NCBI RefSeq assembly: GCF_001746755.1 | Contig: NZ_MCGG01000025.1 | Span: forward strand, 79,227 to 143,226 | Source of the DNA: Magnetovibrio blakemorei | GTDB lineage: Bacteria; Pseudomonadota; Alphaproteobacteria; Rhodospirillales; Magnetovibrionaceae | DNA: 64,000 nt | Direction of reading: 5' to 3' | Part shown: in pieces, positions 44,801 through 53,489 of the stretch | Numbering within the stretch: the stretch's first letter is position 1 | How the letters are laid out: each line of letters begins with the position of its first letter | The notes under the pieces: model-generated | What the model was told of the DNA's origin: nothing | Database searches by the model: none | What the model saw: only the letters and a program-made list of their open reading frames with translations | Made by a program: the position numbers and the translations under genes

Positions 44801-45558
44801 CCAAGGGCAATCCCGTTTTGCTCTCCATCTTGCAAAAATCGCTCGATGCCATCACCGAAAGTGAAATGAACGCGATCAAAAACAGTTGGGTGGCTTTGCA
44901 GGTTGAGTTCGGCTTGGACCTCAAAACCATGATGATCTACGCCTTGCCAGTGTTGGGTGGGTTCATCGTGATTGTTGGCTTTGTGGTGGTGTGGAACCGC
45001 AAATTGGGGCGCGAAGTTGAAGAGCGTCATGAGGCCGAAAGGCATTCACGGATGCTGCTGGAATCGGTTGGTGAAGGTATTTTTGGGGTCGACCAAATAG
45101 GCCAAGTGACCTTTGTCAATTCGGTGGCGTCCGAGGCTCTGGGTTATGCACCGCATGAACTGATCGGCGAAAAGGTCCATGCCTTGATTCATCACACCCG
45201 TCCGGACGGATCGGATTTCCCGGTTAAAGAATGTCCCATGTGGGAGGCCTATACCAAAGGTAAGGTCTCGCGTATCGACAATGAAATTTTGTGGCGCAAG
45301 GATGGCACATCTTTTCCGGTGGAATACAACGCCACCCCATTACGCCGTCATGATTCTATCATCGGTGCGGTGATTTCTTTTCGCGATATCACCAAAGTGC
45401 AAAAAGCCACGGCGGCCTTGCACGAACATTTAGAAGACGTTGAAAAATTTAACGAATTGGCCGTTGACCGAGAATTGCGCATGATCGAATTGAAGCAAGA
45501 AATTAATGTTCTACTCAAAGAAAAGGGGGCACAGGAAAAATATGAAATTGTCCAATAA
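41887..45558 (+). CDS. sensor with four periplasmic binding domains, membrane helix and PAS, no output domain
   Basis: 1223 residues with an N-terminal signal or anchor (about 5-27) and four type-3 solute-binding (SBP_bac_3) domains in series, starting near PLRIAITDNYAPF (34), ISRIAVMNNWPPYDF (298), NVTFANEMDWPPFDF (537) and KLKLGVDMAWPPFEF (789). A membrane helix (about 1018-1038), a PAS domain (about 1053-1160) and a short coiled coil end the protein. This is the BvgS layout with doubled Venus-flytrap domains and without the kinase, so it must signal through a partner. It overlaps the TorT-like gene and is divergent from siaB. Confidence 0.92.
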   Translation: MLKSFYRLSFLGLLLLSLTVPFYGMSMAGEPQRPLRIAITDNYAPFTILGPDKQAYGLFVDMWKLWSVTTGIPVEFQASSWSETIEAVKNGTADVHSGLNKTKQREAFLEFSDPIHVGRSALYFRSGDTQPIPFEDLAGEKVGVVEGTLHDQFIQDKYPNVIRVPFAGNDKLVSALLRSEVRAIFDETVANQATLARLGLSGVFQRGHETILTNFVYVGVAKGNTALLEKINAGFKAIARAKLKAAESRWLADDFDHFYKAELGDSSNALNSTPQDETSQSVVLNDKEKLWLRQNPISRIAVMNNWPPYDFTDEEGRHYGMHSDLLRLINKHLGTNLIVLPFDAWPEAYTKAASGEVDGILGLSWTKEREKTFLFSSAYYYEPASVLMRVGDTPIKEWKGLNGKTILVPKNTSIIDKIKAELPDAIVVEMLSKDDALTRLANGEGDAYVAWLSASPQRLKDLKLAITAKIDDRQGEVTLGVPVSKPVLASIVQKGINSITQSEWAALREQWVPKAAGDTNLANLTNEEIQWIKDHKNVTFANEMDWPPFDFVEHDMPKGISIELVDLIAQKTGINVKFVNGYSWAELLEQFNNGDIDVLPALYWTEERAKTFDFTTPYAVNSSVLVVHNDHKKLNSFAALKGHKVGIIKGFGTAELLSQRYPEIELVTVTNALEGLQKVSLGTIDAYFDSIGVISHVLDNNLVPDLVLSFNHEMKNSTETQLHMATLKSNKLLRNILQKGLDAVSPEEMRTIRNRWLPLGSSESRSVNERVVFSNEEKAFIAAHPKLKLGVDMAWPPFEFVEDGIHKGISADVVKKISEFSGIEFIAQTDLTWAQVLAGTKSGSIDIMPMMQPTAEREEFLDFTKPYVSYPIVILTRDDTPFISSLGAIGSLKTGMVSGYSIETMVKKHYQEIKRVPQTDLESMLRNLSSGKIDVALSNLAVATYAMNKLNLVNLRVTAPTEYNNDLAMGVPKGNPVLLSILQKSLDAITESEMNAIKNSWVALQVEFGLDLKTMMIYALPVLGGFIVIVGFVVVWNRKLGREVEERHEAERHSRMLLESVGEGIFGVDQIGQVTFVNSVASEALGYAPHELIGEKVHALIHHTRPDGSDFPVKECPMWEAYTKGKVSRIDNEILWRKDGTSFPVEYNATPLRRHDSIIGAVISFRDITKVQKATAALHEHLEDVEKFNELAVDRELRMIELKQEINVLLKEKGAQEKYEIVQ

Positions 45559-46636
45559 GCTGATTTCAGCATCTCTGTTTGCATCTTCATTTGCGCTGTG
45601 CGTCCAGGGGATGATCTCGCCGGCCCTGTCCGCAGATGCGTGGCACCCCTTTCCGGTGGAAATTACCAATCCCCCCTTTGAGGCGAACGGAACGCGTTCG
45701 GAGCAAACTTATGTGGCCTTGGATAAGGCCCGTCAGAAATGGAAAATTTGCGTTTCCATCCCTCACTTGAAAGACGCCTATTGGCTGGCCGTAGATTACG
45801 GCGTCGCCGCGGAATCACAGCGGCTGGGCGTCGCCATGGATCTCTACGAGGCGGGTGGCTACGGCAATCTTGATCAGCAGATAGCGCAGATCCGTGAATG
45901 CGTAGGGTCAGGGGGGCAGGCCGTCATCATTGGGGCCATTTCGTCTGACGGTTTGACTGATTTGGTCGTGGAACTGCGCAGCAAAAACATTCCCGTTGTT
46001 GACCTCATCAATGGAATGAATGGTCAAGCGATGTCGGCCAAATCCTTAGTCTCTTTTCATGATATGGGCTTTCAGGCGGGGAAATACTTGGTGGACCAGC
46101 AGGCCCAACAGGGCGGCGGCACGCAGGTGGCGTGGTTCCCGGGGCCAAAAGGTGCGGCCTGGGTTGAGGCTGGCGACGGGGGCTTTCGCGAAGCGTTGAA
46201 GGGCAGCCCCTTAACCATCGTCGCCACCGAATTCGGCGATACGGGCAAAGACGCTCAAGCGGCTTTGATCGAAAAAGTGTTGGATCAAAACCCAGACGTT
46301 GCGCACATCGCCGGAACCGCCGTCACGGCGGAAACGGCAATCTCCATATTGCGCAAGCGCAAGTTGGACGATCACGTTGACATCATTTCCTATTACTTTG
46401 GGCCGGGTGTTCATCGCGGCATCGAACGGGGTAAAATTCTCGCCGCCCCAAGTGACCTGCCCGCCATTCAGGCCCGCATCGCCGTTGACCAAGCGGTTAG
46501 GCTTTTGGAAGGACAGCCGGTTCTGCGTCACGTGGGGCCAAAGATTGCCGTCGTTGACCGCACAAACCTTGCTCATTTTGATCTGACTACGTCCTTGGCC
46601 CCAAAAGGGTTCCGGGTTGTCTTTAAGGTAAATTGA
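45542..46636 (+). CDS. torT: TorT-like periplasmic binding protein
   Basis: 364 residues from the ATG at 45542, which overlaps the preceding sensor gene by 17 bases. A signal peptide ends near ALSA. The mature protein has TorT features: WHPFPVEI, WKICVSIPHLKDAYWLAVDYG, and GYGNLDQQIAQIRECVGSG. In E. coli TorT binds TMAO and docks to the sensor TorS. Here there is no TorS; the likely partners are the four-domain sensor upstream or the CHASE-bearing phosphatase downstream. The ligand is unverified. Confidence 0.85.
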   Translation: MKLSNKLISASLFASSFALCVQGMISPALSADAWHPFPVEITNPPFEANGTRSEQTYVALDKARQKWKICVSIPHLKDAYWLAVDYGVAAESQRLGVAMDLYEAGGYGNLDQQIAQIRECVGSGGQAVIIGAISSDGLTDLVVELRSKNIPVVDLINGMNGQAMSAKSLVSFHDMGFQAGKYLVDQQAQQGGGTQVAWFPGPKGAAWVEAGDGGFREALKGSPLTIVATEFGDTGKDAQAALIEKVLDQNPDVAHIAGTAVTAETAISILRKRKLDDHVDIISYYFGPGVHRGIERGKILAAPSDLPAIQARIAVDQAVRLLEGQPVLRHVGPKIAVVDRTNLAHFDLTTSLAPKGFRVVFKVN

Positions 46637-46640
46637 CCTC

Positions 46641-49337
46641 ATGAACGGGCTTCCTGCTTCTCTGCGTTGGATAATAGAGACACTTCTTCTGGCGGTGATT
46701 TACATTGCGGCCGGAAAAGTGGGCCACGTTATGGCTTTGCCCGGGACCAATGCAACCATCCTCTGGCCGCCGTCGGGCATTGCCTTGGCGGCGGTGCTGA
46801 TGATGGGACCACGAAGCTTGGCAGGGTTGTGGTTGGGTGCCCTGGCCATTAATGGCTGGACCCTTTTAGGCTCGCCCACCCCGCCTCGGTTCGAGGTTCT
46901 CGCCCTGGTCTCCTCGGTGATGGCTTTTGGCTCGATCCTCCAGTCTTTTGTTGGGGCGTGGGCGGTGCGCCGTTTCAGCAATGCAGCCAATCCATTGAGC
47001 ACCGTTCAAAGCAGCATCGCCTTTTTGGCGATTGCGCCGTTGATGTGTGTGCTTAGTTCGAGCATCGGTGCATTGACCCTGCTCACCAGCGGTCAGATCC
47101 ATGACGCCCTGTTTCAAACAACGCTTTTCACGTGGTGGGGTGGGGACACCATTGGCGTCATCCTCTTTACCCCCTTTGCCTTGCTGATGATGCGCATGAA
47201 TCACGTGCGTCAGGGTGTTTTGATTGTCCTGTTGGCGATTGGATTTTTCGCCACATCCTGGGTCAGTTCATCTTTGCGCGACCAGGCAGAACGGGTTTGG
47301 CAAGCTCGCGCCGACAGCACCGCCCAACAATTGACGTCCACTTTTTTGCTGTGGCTCGACCTTTCCTACGCTTCCGTGTACGGCACAACGGCACTGTTCA
47401 GCGGCTCCAACGCGGTTGATGAAGATGAATTTCTCGACACCGTTGATAACTTAGAAGCGGTCCAGAGCTCTAACTTTCCCTCCAGCATGGCCTATGTGCT
47501 CAAAACAGAAGACGGCAAGGACTGGACGATTGCCTTTTCAACCAGCACGCTGGGAATCTTAGCGGCAGAAACCACCGTGGGTGCCGATGCCAAACTGAGC
47601 AAATCTCTTGCCCAGGCTTGGTCTGATTCGGGCAAGCTTCATCTCTCAACAGGTGTGGGGGACAATCAAGAAATCCTCTTGATTACAGCCATGCGTACTG
47701 ACAGCCAGACACAAGAAGGCGTGTTGGTGGCGACGATTGATTTGAGTGCGACCCTGGACGGCCTGTTTGCGCGACCAGAGGCCAAGAATTTAACCCTTCG
47801 TCTGTCCGAAGAAGTCGCCAACAACGATGGAGAAAAATCCCTGCGTTTGCTTTATGGCGGACAAAATGCCCCTGCCGAAACCGTTCGCACAGTTCCCTTG
47901 CGCACCATCAGCGGATCCACGGTCCTTGATTTTCGTTGGGACGCTGCTGCGGGCTTTGCCGGTGGCATTGATTTGGCCTTATCCGACGCGATTATGATTG
48001 GCGGGACGATCTCAACCGTCTTTATCACCTTGTTCACCATGTTTTTGTTGTTTCAAAACGAAAGCATCAAAGACCGGGTTCGCGAACGCACCGAAGAAGT
48101 CACCTCCAAAACGCAACTTCTGCAAGCGGTCATGGGCAGCATGGGCCAAGGCATTGCCGCATTTGACCGCGACCTCAAAATGGTTGCCTTCAACAAGCAG
48201 TTCCTGACCATTCGCGGCTATCCAGAGGACCTTGTGTTCGAAGGACAGGATTTTAAGGCGCTCATTGAATATGATGTGACCCACGATGAATTTGGCCCTG
48301 GCGATCCGGAAGAAATTCTCCACGAAAAACTCGATTCAGCGCGCATGTTTATTGATCACCATTTTGAACGTCAACGCCCCAACGGTCAGTTTATAGATGT
48401 GATGGGTGGGCCCATTCCGGGTGGCGGGTTCGTCAGCACCTATTCCGATATTACGGATCGCAAAAAAACCGATGCTAAGATCGAACAGCAACTCAAGGAA
48501 CTGGATAAAGCGCGTAAAGCCACACTCAATATGATGGCGGATGCTGAAGCGGCGCGCAGTGAATTGCAAGCGGTGCTGAATGAAATGTCGGCCAGCATCA
48601 ATTACGCGTCTCACATCCAGCGGTCTGTTTTGCCTGACAACAGTTTGTTTGAGACGCTCTTTCAAGATCATTTTGTGATTTGGCAACCCCGTGATGTGGT
48701 GGGGGGCGATATGTATTGGTGTCGCCTTTGGGGAGATGGACTTTTGGTGATGCTGGGCGATTGTACCGGCCATGGGGTGCCCGGAGCCTTCATGACGTTG
48801 ATTGCTTCCGGTGCCTTGGACAATGCCCTTGCCGATGTTCCCCATGGACACGTCGGCGTGTTGACCCAGCGTATTCACCAGTTGATTCAAACCACATTGG
48901 GTCAGCACGGGGAAAACAGTGAATCCGATGATGGGATGGAACTCGGCGTTTGCTTTATCGGCTCAGAGTTGGATGAAATGATTTTTGTCGGCGCACGTTT
49001 CGAACTTTTCATTGTCGAAAACGGAATGGTCAGTACCATCAAGGGCACCAAAAGTGGAACTGGGTATCGGGGCATTTCGATGAACCAGGAATTTGCCGAA
49101 AACCGCATCGTCAACTTGCCGGGTAAGACCTTCTATATGAGTTCCGATGGCTTGATTGACCAAGTCGGTGAAGAAACTAAGCGCTCCTACGGCAAAAAGC
49201 GTTTCAAGGAACTGCTGCTGAGTAGCCAGCATCTGCCGATGTCCGAGCAGAAAGATATGATCTTGCAAACGCTCTTCCAACATCAAGGCCGTCAAGCCCG
49301 CCGCGATGATGTTTCCGTGATCGGTTTCAAACTTTAA
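46641..49337 (+). CDS. MASE1-CHASE-PAS-PP2C phosphatase (SiaA-type)
   Basis: 898 residues: an N-terminal MASE1 membrane domain of about eight helices (10-225), a periplasmic CHASE-like domain (about 230-430), another membrane helix (about 445-470), a PAS domain (about 485-605), a coiled coil and a SpoIIE-type PP2C domain (about 640-898). The entry INYASHIQRSVLP and RDVVGGDMYW, GDCTGHGVPGAFM are typical of SiaA. It should sense a periplasmic or membrane cue and dephosphorylate SiaC. Four bases separate it from the TorT-like gene. Confidence 0.88.
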   Translation: MNGLPASLRWIIETLLLAVIYIAAGKVGHVMALPGTNATILWPPSGIALAAVLMMGPRSLAGLWLGALAINGWTLLGSPTPPRFEVLALVSSVMAFGSILQSFVGAWAVRRFSNAANPLSTVQSSIAFLAIAPLMCVLSSSIGALTLLTSGQIHDALFQTTLFTWWGGDTIGVILFTPFALLMMRMNHVRQGVLIVLLAIGFFATSWVSSSLRDQAERVWQARADSTAQQLTSTFLLWLDLSYASVYGTTALFSGSNAVDEDEFLDTVDNLEAVQSSNFPSSMAYVLKTEDGKDWTIAFSTSTLGILAAETTVGADAKLSKSLAQAWSDSGKLHLSTGVGDNQEILLITAMRTDSQTQEGVLVATIDLSATLDGLFARPEAKNLTLRLSEEVANNDGEKSLRLLYGGQNAPAETVRTVPLRTISGSTVLDFRWDAAAGFAGGIDLALSDAIMIGGTISTVFITLFTMFLLFQNESIKDRVRERTEEVTSKTQLLQAVMGSMGQGIAAFDRDLKMVAFNKQFLTIRGYPEDLVFEGQDFKALIEYDVTHDEFGPGDPEEILHEKLDSARMFIDHHFERQRPNGQFIDVMGGPIPGGGFVSTYSDITDRKKTDAKIEQQLKELDKARKATLNMMADAEAARSELQAVLNEMSASINYASHIQRSVLPDNSLFETLFQDHFVIWQPRDVVGGDMYWCRLWGDGLLVMLGDCTGHGVPGAFMTLIASGALDNALADVPHGHVGVLTQRIHQLIQTTLGQHGENSESDDGMELGVCFIGSELDEMIFVGARFELFIVENGMVSTIKGTKSGTGYRGISMNQEFAENRIVNLPGKTFYMSSDGLIDQVGEETKRSYGKKRFKELLLSSQHLPMSEQKDMILQTLFQHQGRQARRDDVSVIGFKL

Positions 49338-49799
49338 CCTCAACGAATCCCAAACATTGGATCGATTGTATTCGCGCAAATCATAAATCCCGCGAAATTA
49401 TGCTCACGTTTAGGCGGTGGGACGATGGGTTTTTTAGATGGAAAACCAGTTGTTACAGGCGTCAGAAACGGCTCTGATCACGATGATCGAGCTGCATGTA
49501 ACATATTGATTTTTATGGAAAAATAAATGGTGCCGCCGGACAGAATCGAACTGTCGACCTCACCCTTACCAAAGGGCTAGATCGAAATATAATGTTTTTA
49601 AATCAATTCGTTGTTCGGGTGCTGTTGTGTCATTTTCCGAATAACGGGGATTGAGAGAGGTTAAAACAGTACGGATGCGGCACAGTTTTGGCACACCTAT
49701 CGCTTTGGGCAAGAGAACTCAAAAGGGTTCTTAAAAATCATAAGGTTTAACGGATATTCTCTTCTGAATTAAGCCTCTAGCAAACAAGGATACACAAAC
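49338..49799. other. intergenic region holding the middle tRNA-derived repeat
   Basis: This 462-base gap between convergent genes has the second tRNA-Thr 3'-end copy at 49525-49572. No gene or integrase remnant is recognised; the sequence around the repeat is AT-rich. Confidence 0.6.
49525..49572 (-). repeat. tRNA-Thr 3'-end copy (putative att site, middle)
   Basis: 45 bases (49528-49572) identical to the 3' end of the tRNA-Thr gene at 54699, plus three shared A residues outside, in the same orientation. Identity breaks at the anticodon loop. The flank differs from that of the copy at 34883, as expected for a junction between two tandem insertions. Confidence 0.9.
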
Positions 49800-50396
49800 T
49801 TAGGTGCCGCATTTCTCAGCAACCAACTCGATGCGGTCTTGGCCCCAGAACATTTCTCCGTCTACGATGAAGGTGGGCGAGCCGAAGACGCCGGCTTCGA
49901 TGGCTTCTTCGGTGCTGGCGTTAAACAGGGCTTGGGCTTCGGGGGGGTGGGCTTGGGCGACCAGGGCTGTGCCGTTTAGCCCCGCAGCGTTGGCGATGGC
50001 GGCTAAGGTGTCGGCATCTTTTAAGTCGGCTTCGTCCACCCACACGCCTTTGAGCAATCCCATCACCAAGGGTCCCACATCCGCACCTTGGTCACGCGCC
50101 GCGATCACCATGGCCCCCGCCAAGTCCGTGGGGGTGGGGAAATGTTTGGGCATCATGGTCAAGTCCATGCCAAAACGCTTACTCCAGCGTTTGAGTTCAG
50201 CACCCCGATACGCTTTCAAAGACGGATGACGCTTGACCGGGGGAACCGTGCCCAACGCGCCAAAGACTTTGAGAATGTCGATCGGCTTGTACACGATGTT
50301 CACACCCGGCTGTTTGGCCAACTCCATAACGCGCGGTTGCCCGAGATAGGTAAATGGCGAAATCAGGGCGCAGTAATAAGTGATGGTTTTGCTCAT
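49800..50396 (-). CDS. 2-hydroxychromene-2-carboxylate isomerase-like DsbA-fold protein
   Basis: 198 residues of the DsbA/kappa-GST superfamily. The catalytic serine position is in SPFTYLG near the start (where DsbA has CxxC), and the C-terminal VFGSPTFIVDGEMFWGQDRI is diagnostic of the HCCA isomerase branch. These glutathione-dependent isomerases act in aromatic compound breakdown, but many homologues have unknown substrates. It is the last gene of the minus-strand cluster with ferredoxin, cyanase, flavoprotein and OsmC. Confidence 0.88.
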   Translation of the reverse strand: MSKTITYYCALISPFTYLGQPRVMELAKQPGVNIVYKPIDILKVFGALGTVPPVKRHPSLKAYRGAELKRWSKRFGMDLTMMPKHFPTPTDLAGAMVIAARDQGADVGPLVMGLLKGVWVDEADLKDADTLAAIANAAGLNGTALVAQAHPPEAQALFNASTEEAIEAGVFGSPTFIVDGEMFWGQDRIELVAEKCGT

Positions 50397-50422
50397 CAGT
50401 AGGGTGTCCTCATCGTAAAAAA

Positions 50423-50731
50423 TTAGTCTGGAATTCTGAGATCAAGCCCAGACAGTTCATCATTCATCAGAATTTGGCAACACAGGCGGGATGTTTCTTC
50501 GAGATTGAATACCGTGTCGAGAATGTCTTCTTCTTCGTCGGTGAGTTCGGGAACTTTATCGGCCCACGCTTCACCAATGATCACGTGACACGTTGCACAG
50601 GCCAGCGAGCCATTGCATTCACCAGCGACCGGATATCCGGCTTCGCGTAAAATTTCCATCAAAGACAGGCCAACCTTCGCTTCAATGACTTTGCATTCGC
50701 CTGATGCGTCGGTAACTTTTAACGTCGCCAT
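50423..50731 (-). CDS. [2Fe-2S] ferredoxin
   Basis: 102 residues from the ATG at 50731, with AAGGA eight bases upstream. Cluster ligands are in AGECNGSLACATCHV plus a later cysteine in SRLCCQ, the adrenodoxin-type spacing. It could carry electrons to an oxygenase or to the flavoprotein encoded two genes upstream. It lies 26 bases upstream of the isomerase gene. Confidence 0.92.
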   Translation of the reverse strand: MATLKVTDASGECKVIEAKVGLSLMEILREAGYPVAGECNGSLACATCHVIIGEAWADKVPELTDEEEDILDTVFNLEETSRLCCQILMNDELSGLDLRIPD

Positions 50732-50818
50732 GTGCGTATCCTTTGTTGATGTTATATCATCTGTATTGTTATGAGAAGCCAGTGCGGCGCGCACAGCGTG
50801 CACCGGCTTCTCATCACC

Positions 50819-51262
50819 TTAGTAGCGTTTGTACGGCAAGAACTTTCCGTTCAGAACCACCACTACGCGGTCGCCGGCGGGATTTTTTTCTTTGGAAATG
50901 TCCATGGAAAAATCGATGGCCGACATAATACCGTCGCCGAACTGTTCTTCGATCAGCGCTTTTATGGATGGACCATAGACCTGGATCAATTCATAAAAAC
51001 GATACAGCAAGGCATCGGTGGGAACCTCTTGACCCAGGCCGCCACGATAGGGCGGAACCGTCAACCACTTGGCTTCTTCGTCGGTGAGGTCGAAGATTTT
51101 TGCAGCCTTGGCGGCTTCGTCTGCGTTCATCGCCATTTGGCCCAACAATGCACAGGTGCACCATTCTTTAGCCGGTCCGATTTCCTTGGCGACACCTTCC
51201 CAGGTGAGACCTTTGGCCAACTTGGCGGCAACGATTTTTTCGGTAACTTCGAGACGGGGCAT
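50819..51262 (-). CDS. cynS: cyanate hydratase (cyanase)
   Basis: 147 residues, a normal cyanase length. An N-terminal helical domain precedes the catalytic C-terminal part with YRFYELIQVYG (Arg and Glu of the active site), MSAIDFSMDI (active-site Ser) and VVVLNGKFLPYKRY. The enzyme converts cyanate and bicarbonate to ammonia and carbon dioxide. It lies 20 bases after the acyl-CoA-dehydrogenase-like gene. A truncated SsuC/CynB-like permease is nearby, hinting at a former cyanate or sulfonate transporter. Confidence 0.95.
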   Translation of the reverse strand: MPRLEVTEKIVAAKLAKGLTWEGVAKEIGPAKEWCTCALLGQMAMNADEAAKAAKIFDLTDEEAKWLTVPPYRGGLGQEVPTDALLYRFYELIQVYGPSIKALIEEQFGDGIMSAIDFSMDISKEKNPAGDRVVVVLNGKFLPYKRY

Positions 51263-51281
51263 AATTCAAATCTCCTTTAGG

Positions 51282-52421
51282 TTAGGCGGCTAAATCAGCA
51301 ATTGCCTTGCGTAAGTGTTTGGTGGCGGGGGTAACGATGGCAACAAAGATGGATTCACGGAAACGGCGGTCCACGGTCGAGCCCTTGATGTAGCCTTTTG
51401 CACCTTCGTGCATCAGGGCTGCATTCGCCGCCCGCATGGTCATTTCACCGGCATACAGTCGGGCCTCAAACACTTTGGTGAGATAGTCTGGCGAGCTTTC
51501 CAGGGGTGTTTCCATCAACGCCACGACGCCGGGAAGAATGCTGGCCAATTCGGCTTCGAATGTTTCTGCGCGTTCGGGCAAATATTTATTCACGTGCATC
51601 AAGGATTTGTCGCTGTCCTTCATGATGTTGATGAACGCGTTGATTTGACCTAAGGCAATACCGGCCTGCATCAAGAAGAAAGCCGGTTTGATCCTTTTGA
51701 CAAACGACGGCATGTCTTCGGCCAAGATGCGGCTGTCAGGGATGAAGGCTTTTTTGACTTTCACAGCATAGGTGCCGGACCCTTCCAGGGCGATGAAATG
51801 GGTGTTCTGTGCAATCTGAATGTCGTCGCCGTTGATGTGGAAGACCGCCATTTTTTTAACGCTGGGGTCGTCGGCCATTTCAAAGGCCGTGCCCATGTAG
51901 TGACCATCACCCAAATTGGAAACGTACGGCAAAATGCCGGACACGATGTAGCCGCCGTCGACGCGCTGGCCTTTGAGTTTAAACTTCTCAATGCCATCCA
52001 TGGCTTTCACTGGATTGGACATGCCGGATGTGCCCATGATTTCGCCGCTGATGGTTTTGCCCAACAGCTCATCGCGCAAGGCCGTGTTGTCCGATTGCAG
52101 CAAATACCAAGCAAAAGCATTTTGCAGCCACATCAAAAAACTGGTGTTACCGCATTCAACGCCTGCCGTCGCCATGGCTTGAACCGTGTCGAGCAGGTTG
52201 TTTTGCTGAGGGTTGTAGCCATACCCTGTAATGTGTTGCGCAAACGCACCGGCTTGGGCCAGCTTGCGCATGTTGTCGCCGGGGTAAATACCATCCACAT
52301 CAACCGCTACGGCCATGTTTCTGATATCGGTTTCGGCAATGTTTTGAATGGCGGCCAGCATCTCTTCCTTGCTGTTCGGCATGGAACTGACTGTCTCTGA
52401 AACCATCATCGAAAGAGCCAT
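51282..52421 (-). CDS. acyl-CoA dehydrogenase-family flavoprotein
   Basis: 379 residues with the acyl-CoA dehydrogenase fold: the middle flavin-binding region IMGTSGMSNPVKAM and the beta-domain GYIVSGILPYVSNLGDG are visible. The C-terminal arginine/glutamate patterns are weak, so the substrate is unlikely to be a normal acyl-CoA. GGAGGG lies eight bases before the ATG. It is encoded between OsmC and cyanase, which suggests a role in nitrogen or sulfur compound breakdown or detoxification. Confidence 0.8.
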   Translation of the reverse strand: MALSMMVSETVSSMPNSKEEMLAAIQNIAETDIRNMAVAVDVDGIYPGDNMRKLAQAGAFAQHITGYGYNPQQNNLLDTVQAMATAGVECGNTSFLMWLQNAFAWYLLQSDNTALRDELLGKTISGEIMGTSGMSNPVKAMDGIEKFKLKGQRVDGGYIVSGILPYVSNLGDGHYMGTAFEMADDPSVKKMAVFHINGDDIQIAQNTHFIALEGSGTYAVKVKKAFIPDSRILAEDMPSFVKRIKPAFFLMQAGIALGQINAFINIMKDSDKSLMHVNKYLPERAETFEAELASILPGVVALMETPLESSPDYLTKVFEARLYAGEMTMRAANAALMHEGAKGYIKGSTVDRRFRESIFVAIVTPATKHLRKAIADLAA

Positions 52422-52489
52422 GATTTAGCCCTCCTCTCTTAAAGTAATAGGGACGGAGTCCAATGCATCAGCACTGGACTCCAATGCCC

Positions 52490-53044
52490 TTATTTGAGGC
52501 CAAGTTCCAAGTTCACCGGACGGGTGTACGTGTTTGCCACAGGCGACCAGTCTTTGACGTGAGCAACCAGTGCATCAAGCTCAGCCTTCGGCGCATCGGC
52601 TTCCAGGTCGACTTTGATGCGAACGTCGGTGAAGCCAACAGGCTTTTCAGAGGTATCGCCCGTGCCCCAAACGGCGGTGATGTTCAGATCACCTTCGAGG
52701 TCGAGTTCAAGCTTTTGGATTTTGATGCCACGGGCAACAGCGTTGGCGTGAATGCCAACCGCAATGCACGAACCCAAGGCAGCCAAGGCGGCTTCGGACG
52801 GATTCGGTGCGGTGTCGTCACCCAACAGTCCGGGGGGCTCGTCCACGATGTACGGCTCGAGATCGCGGATCATGTTGAGGTGGCGGAAACGACCTTCGGC
52901 AATGGTTTTGCATTTCAGTGTTTTAATCGCTTGAGGATTGGCTTTGCCAGACTCGATAAGCTTGAGTAGTCCAGCTTTATCGATTGGGGCGAGGCCGTCT
53001 GTATCAGGCATCAAGCACGCGGTGGGGGCAGTTTTGGCTTCCAT
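52490..53044 (-). CDS. OsmC-family protein
   Basis: 184 residues of the OsmC/Ohr superfamily: a central NPSEAALAALGSCIAVGIHANAVARG, corresponding to the reactive-cysteine helix (the Cys in LGSC), and an earlier second candidate cysteine in LKCKT. OsmC proteins reduce organic peroxides; others act as thiol carriers. First intact gene of the minus-strand segment B cluster, about 70 bases before the flavoprotein gene. Confidence 0.88.
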   Translation of the reverse strand: MEAKTAPTACLMPDTDGLAPIDKAGLLKLIESGKANPQAIKTLKCKTIAEGRFRHLNMIRDLEPYIVDEPPGLLGDDTAPNPSEAALAALGSCIAVGIHANAVARGIKIQKLELDLEGDLNITAVWGTGDTSEKPVGFTDVRIKVDLEADAPKAELDALVAHVKDWSPVANTYTRPVNLELGLK

Positions 53045-53093
53045 AGTGACTTCTCCTATTGAGTAATGACAAATTCGGGTGAGAGAGCAGGCA

Positions 53094-53489
53094 TCAATCG
53101 TTACGGACCCACGCGGTTCGTTTGATCAGCAGCAGACAAATACTGTCCAAAGCAAATCCGATGATGCCGATGATAAGGACGATGGCGGCAAGCCGATCAT
53201 ATTCGAGGGTGTCGCGTGCATCGTTGATCGAGTATCCCAGCCCCGATGTCACGCCTAAGTATTCGGCCGGAACCAGGACGATCCAGGCGACGCCAAGCGC
53301 CAAACGAATGCCTGTAATGATGTCCATGGCGATGGCCGGGAAGATGACGTAGAACAACATGTGATAGCTCTTGGCACCCAGATTGCGGGCCACCTTGAAC
53401 CAACTGGGATCGACCTTGCGCAAACCGTTTGCGGTGGCAAATGTCACCGGCCATACGGCGGCCATGCTGATCAGGAAGACAAGGAAGAT
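53094..53489 (-). pseudogene. truncated ABC permease (SsuC/TauC/CynB-like)
   Basis: Only the last 130 or so residues of a binding-protein-dependent permease remain (FLVFLISMAAVWPV, then the EAA-like loop KVARNLGAKSYHMLFYVIFPA and two helices). The usual length is about 260-280. On its upstream side the frame runs into a stop at about 53490, where unrelated methyltransferase sequence of the other strand begins. The ancestral protein probably imported nitrate, sulfonate, taurine or cyanate, fitting the nearby cyanase. Confidence 0.85.
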
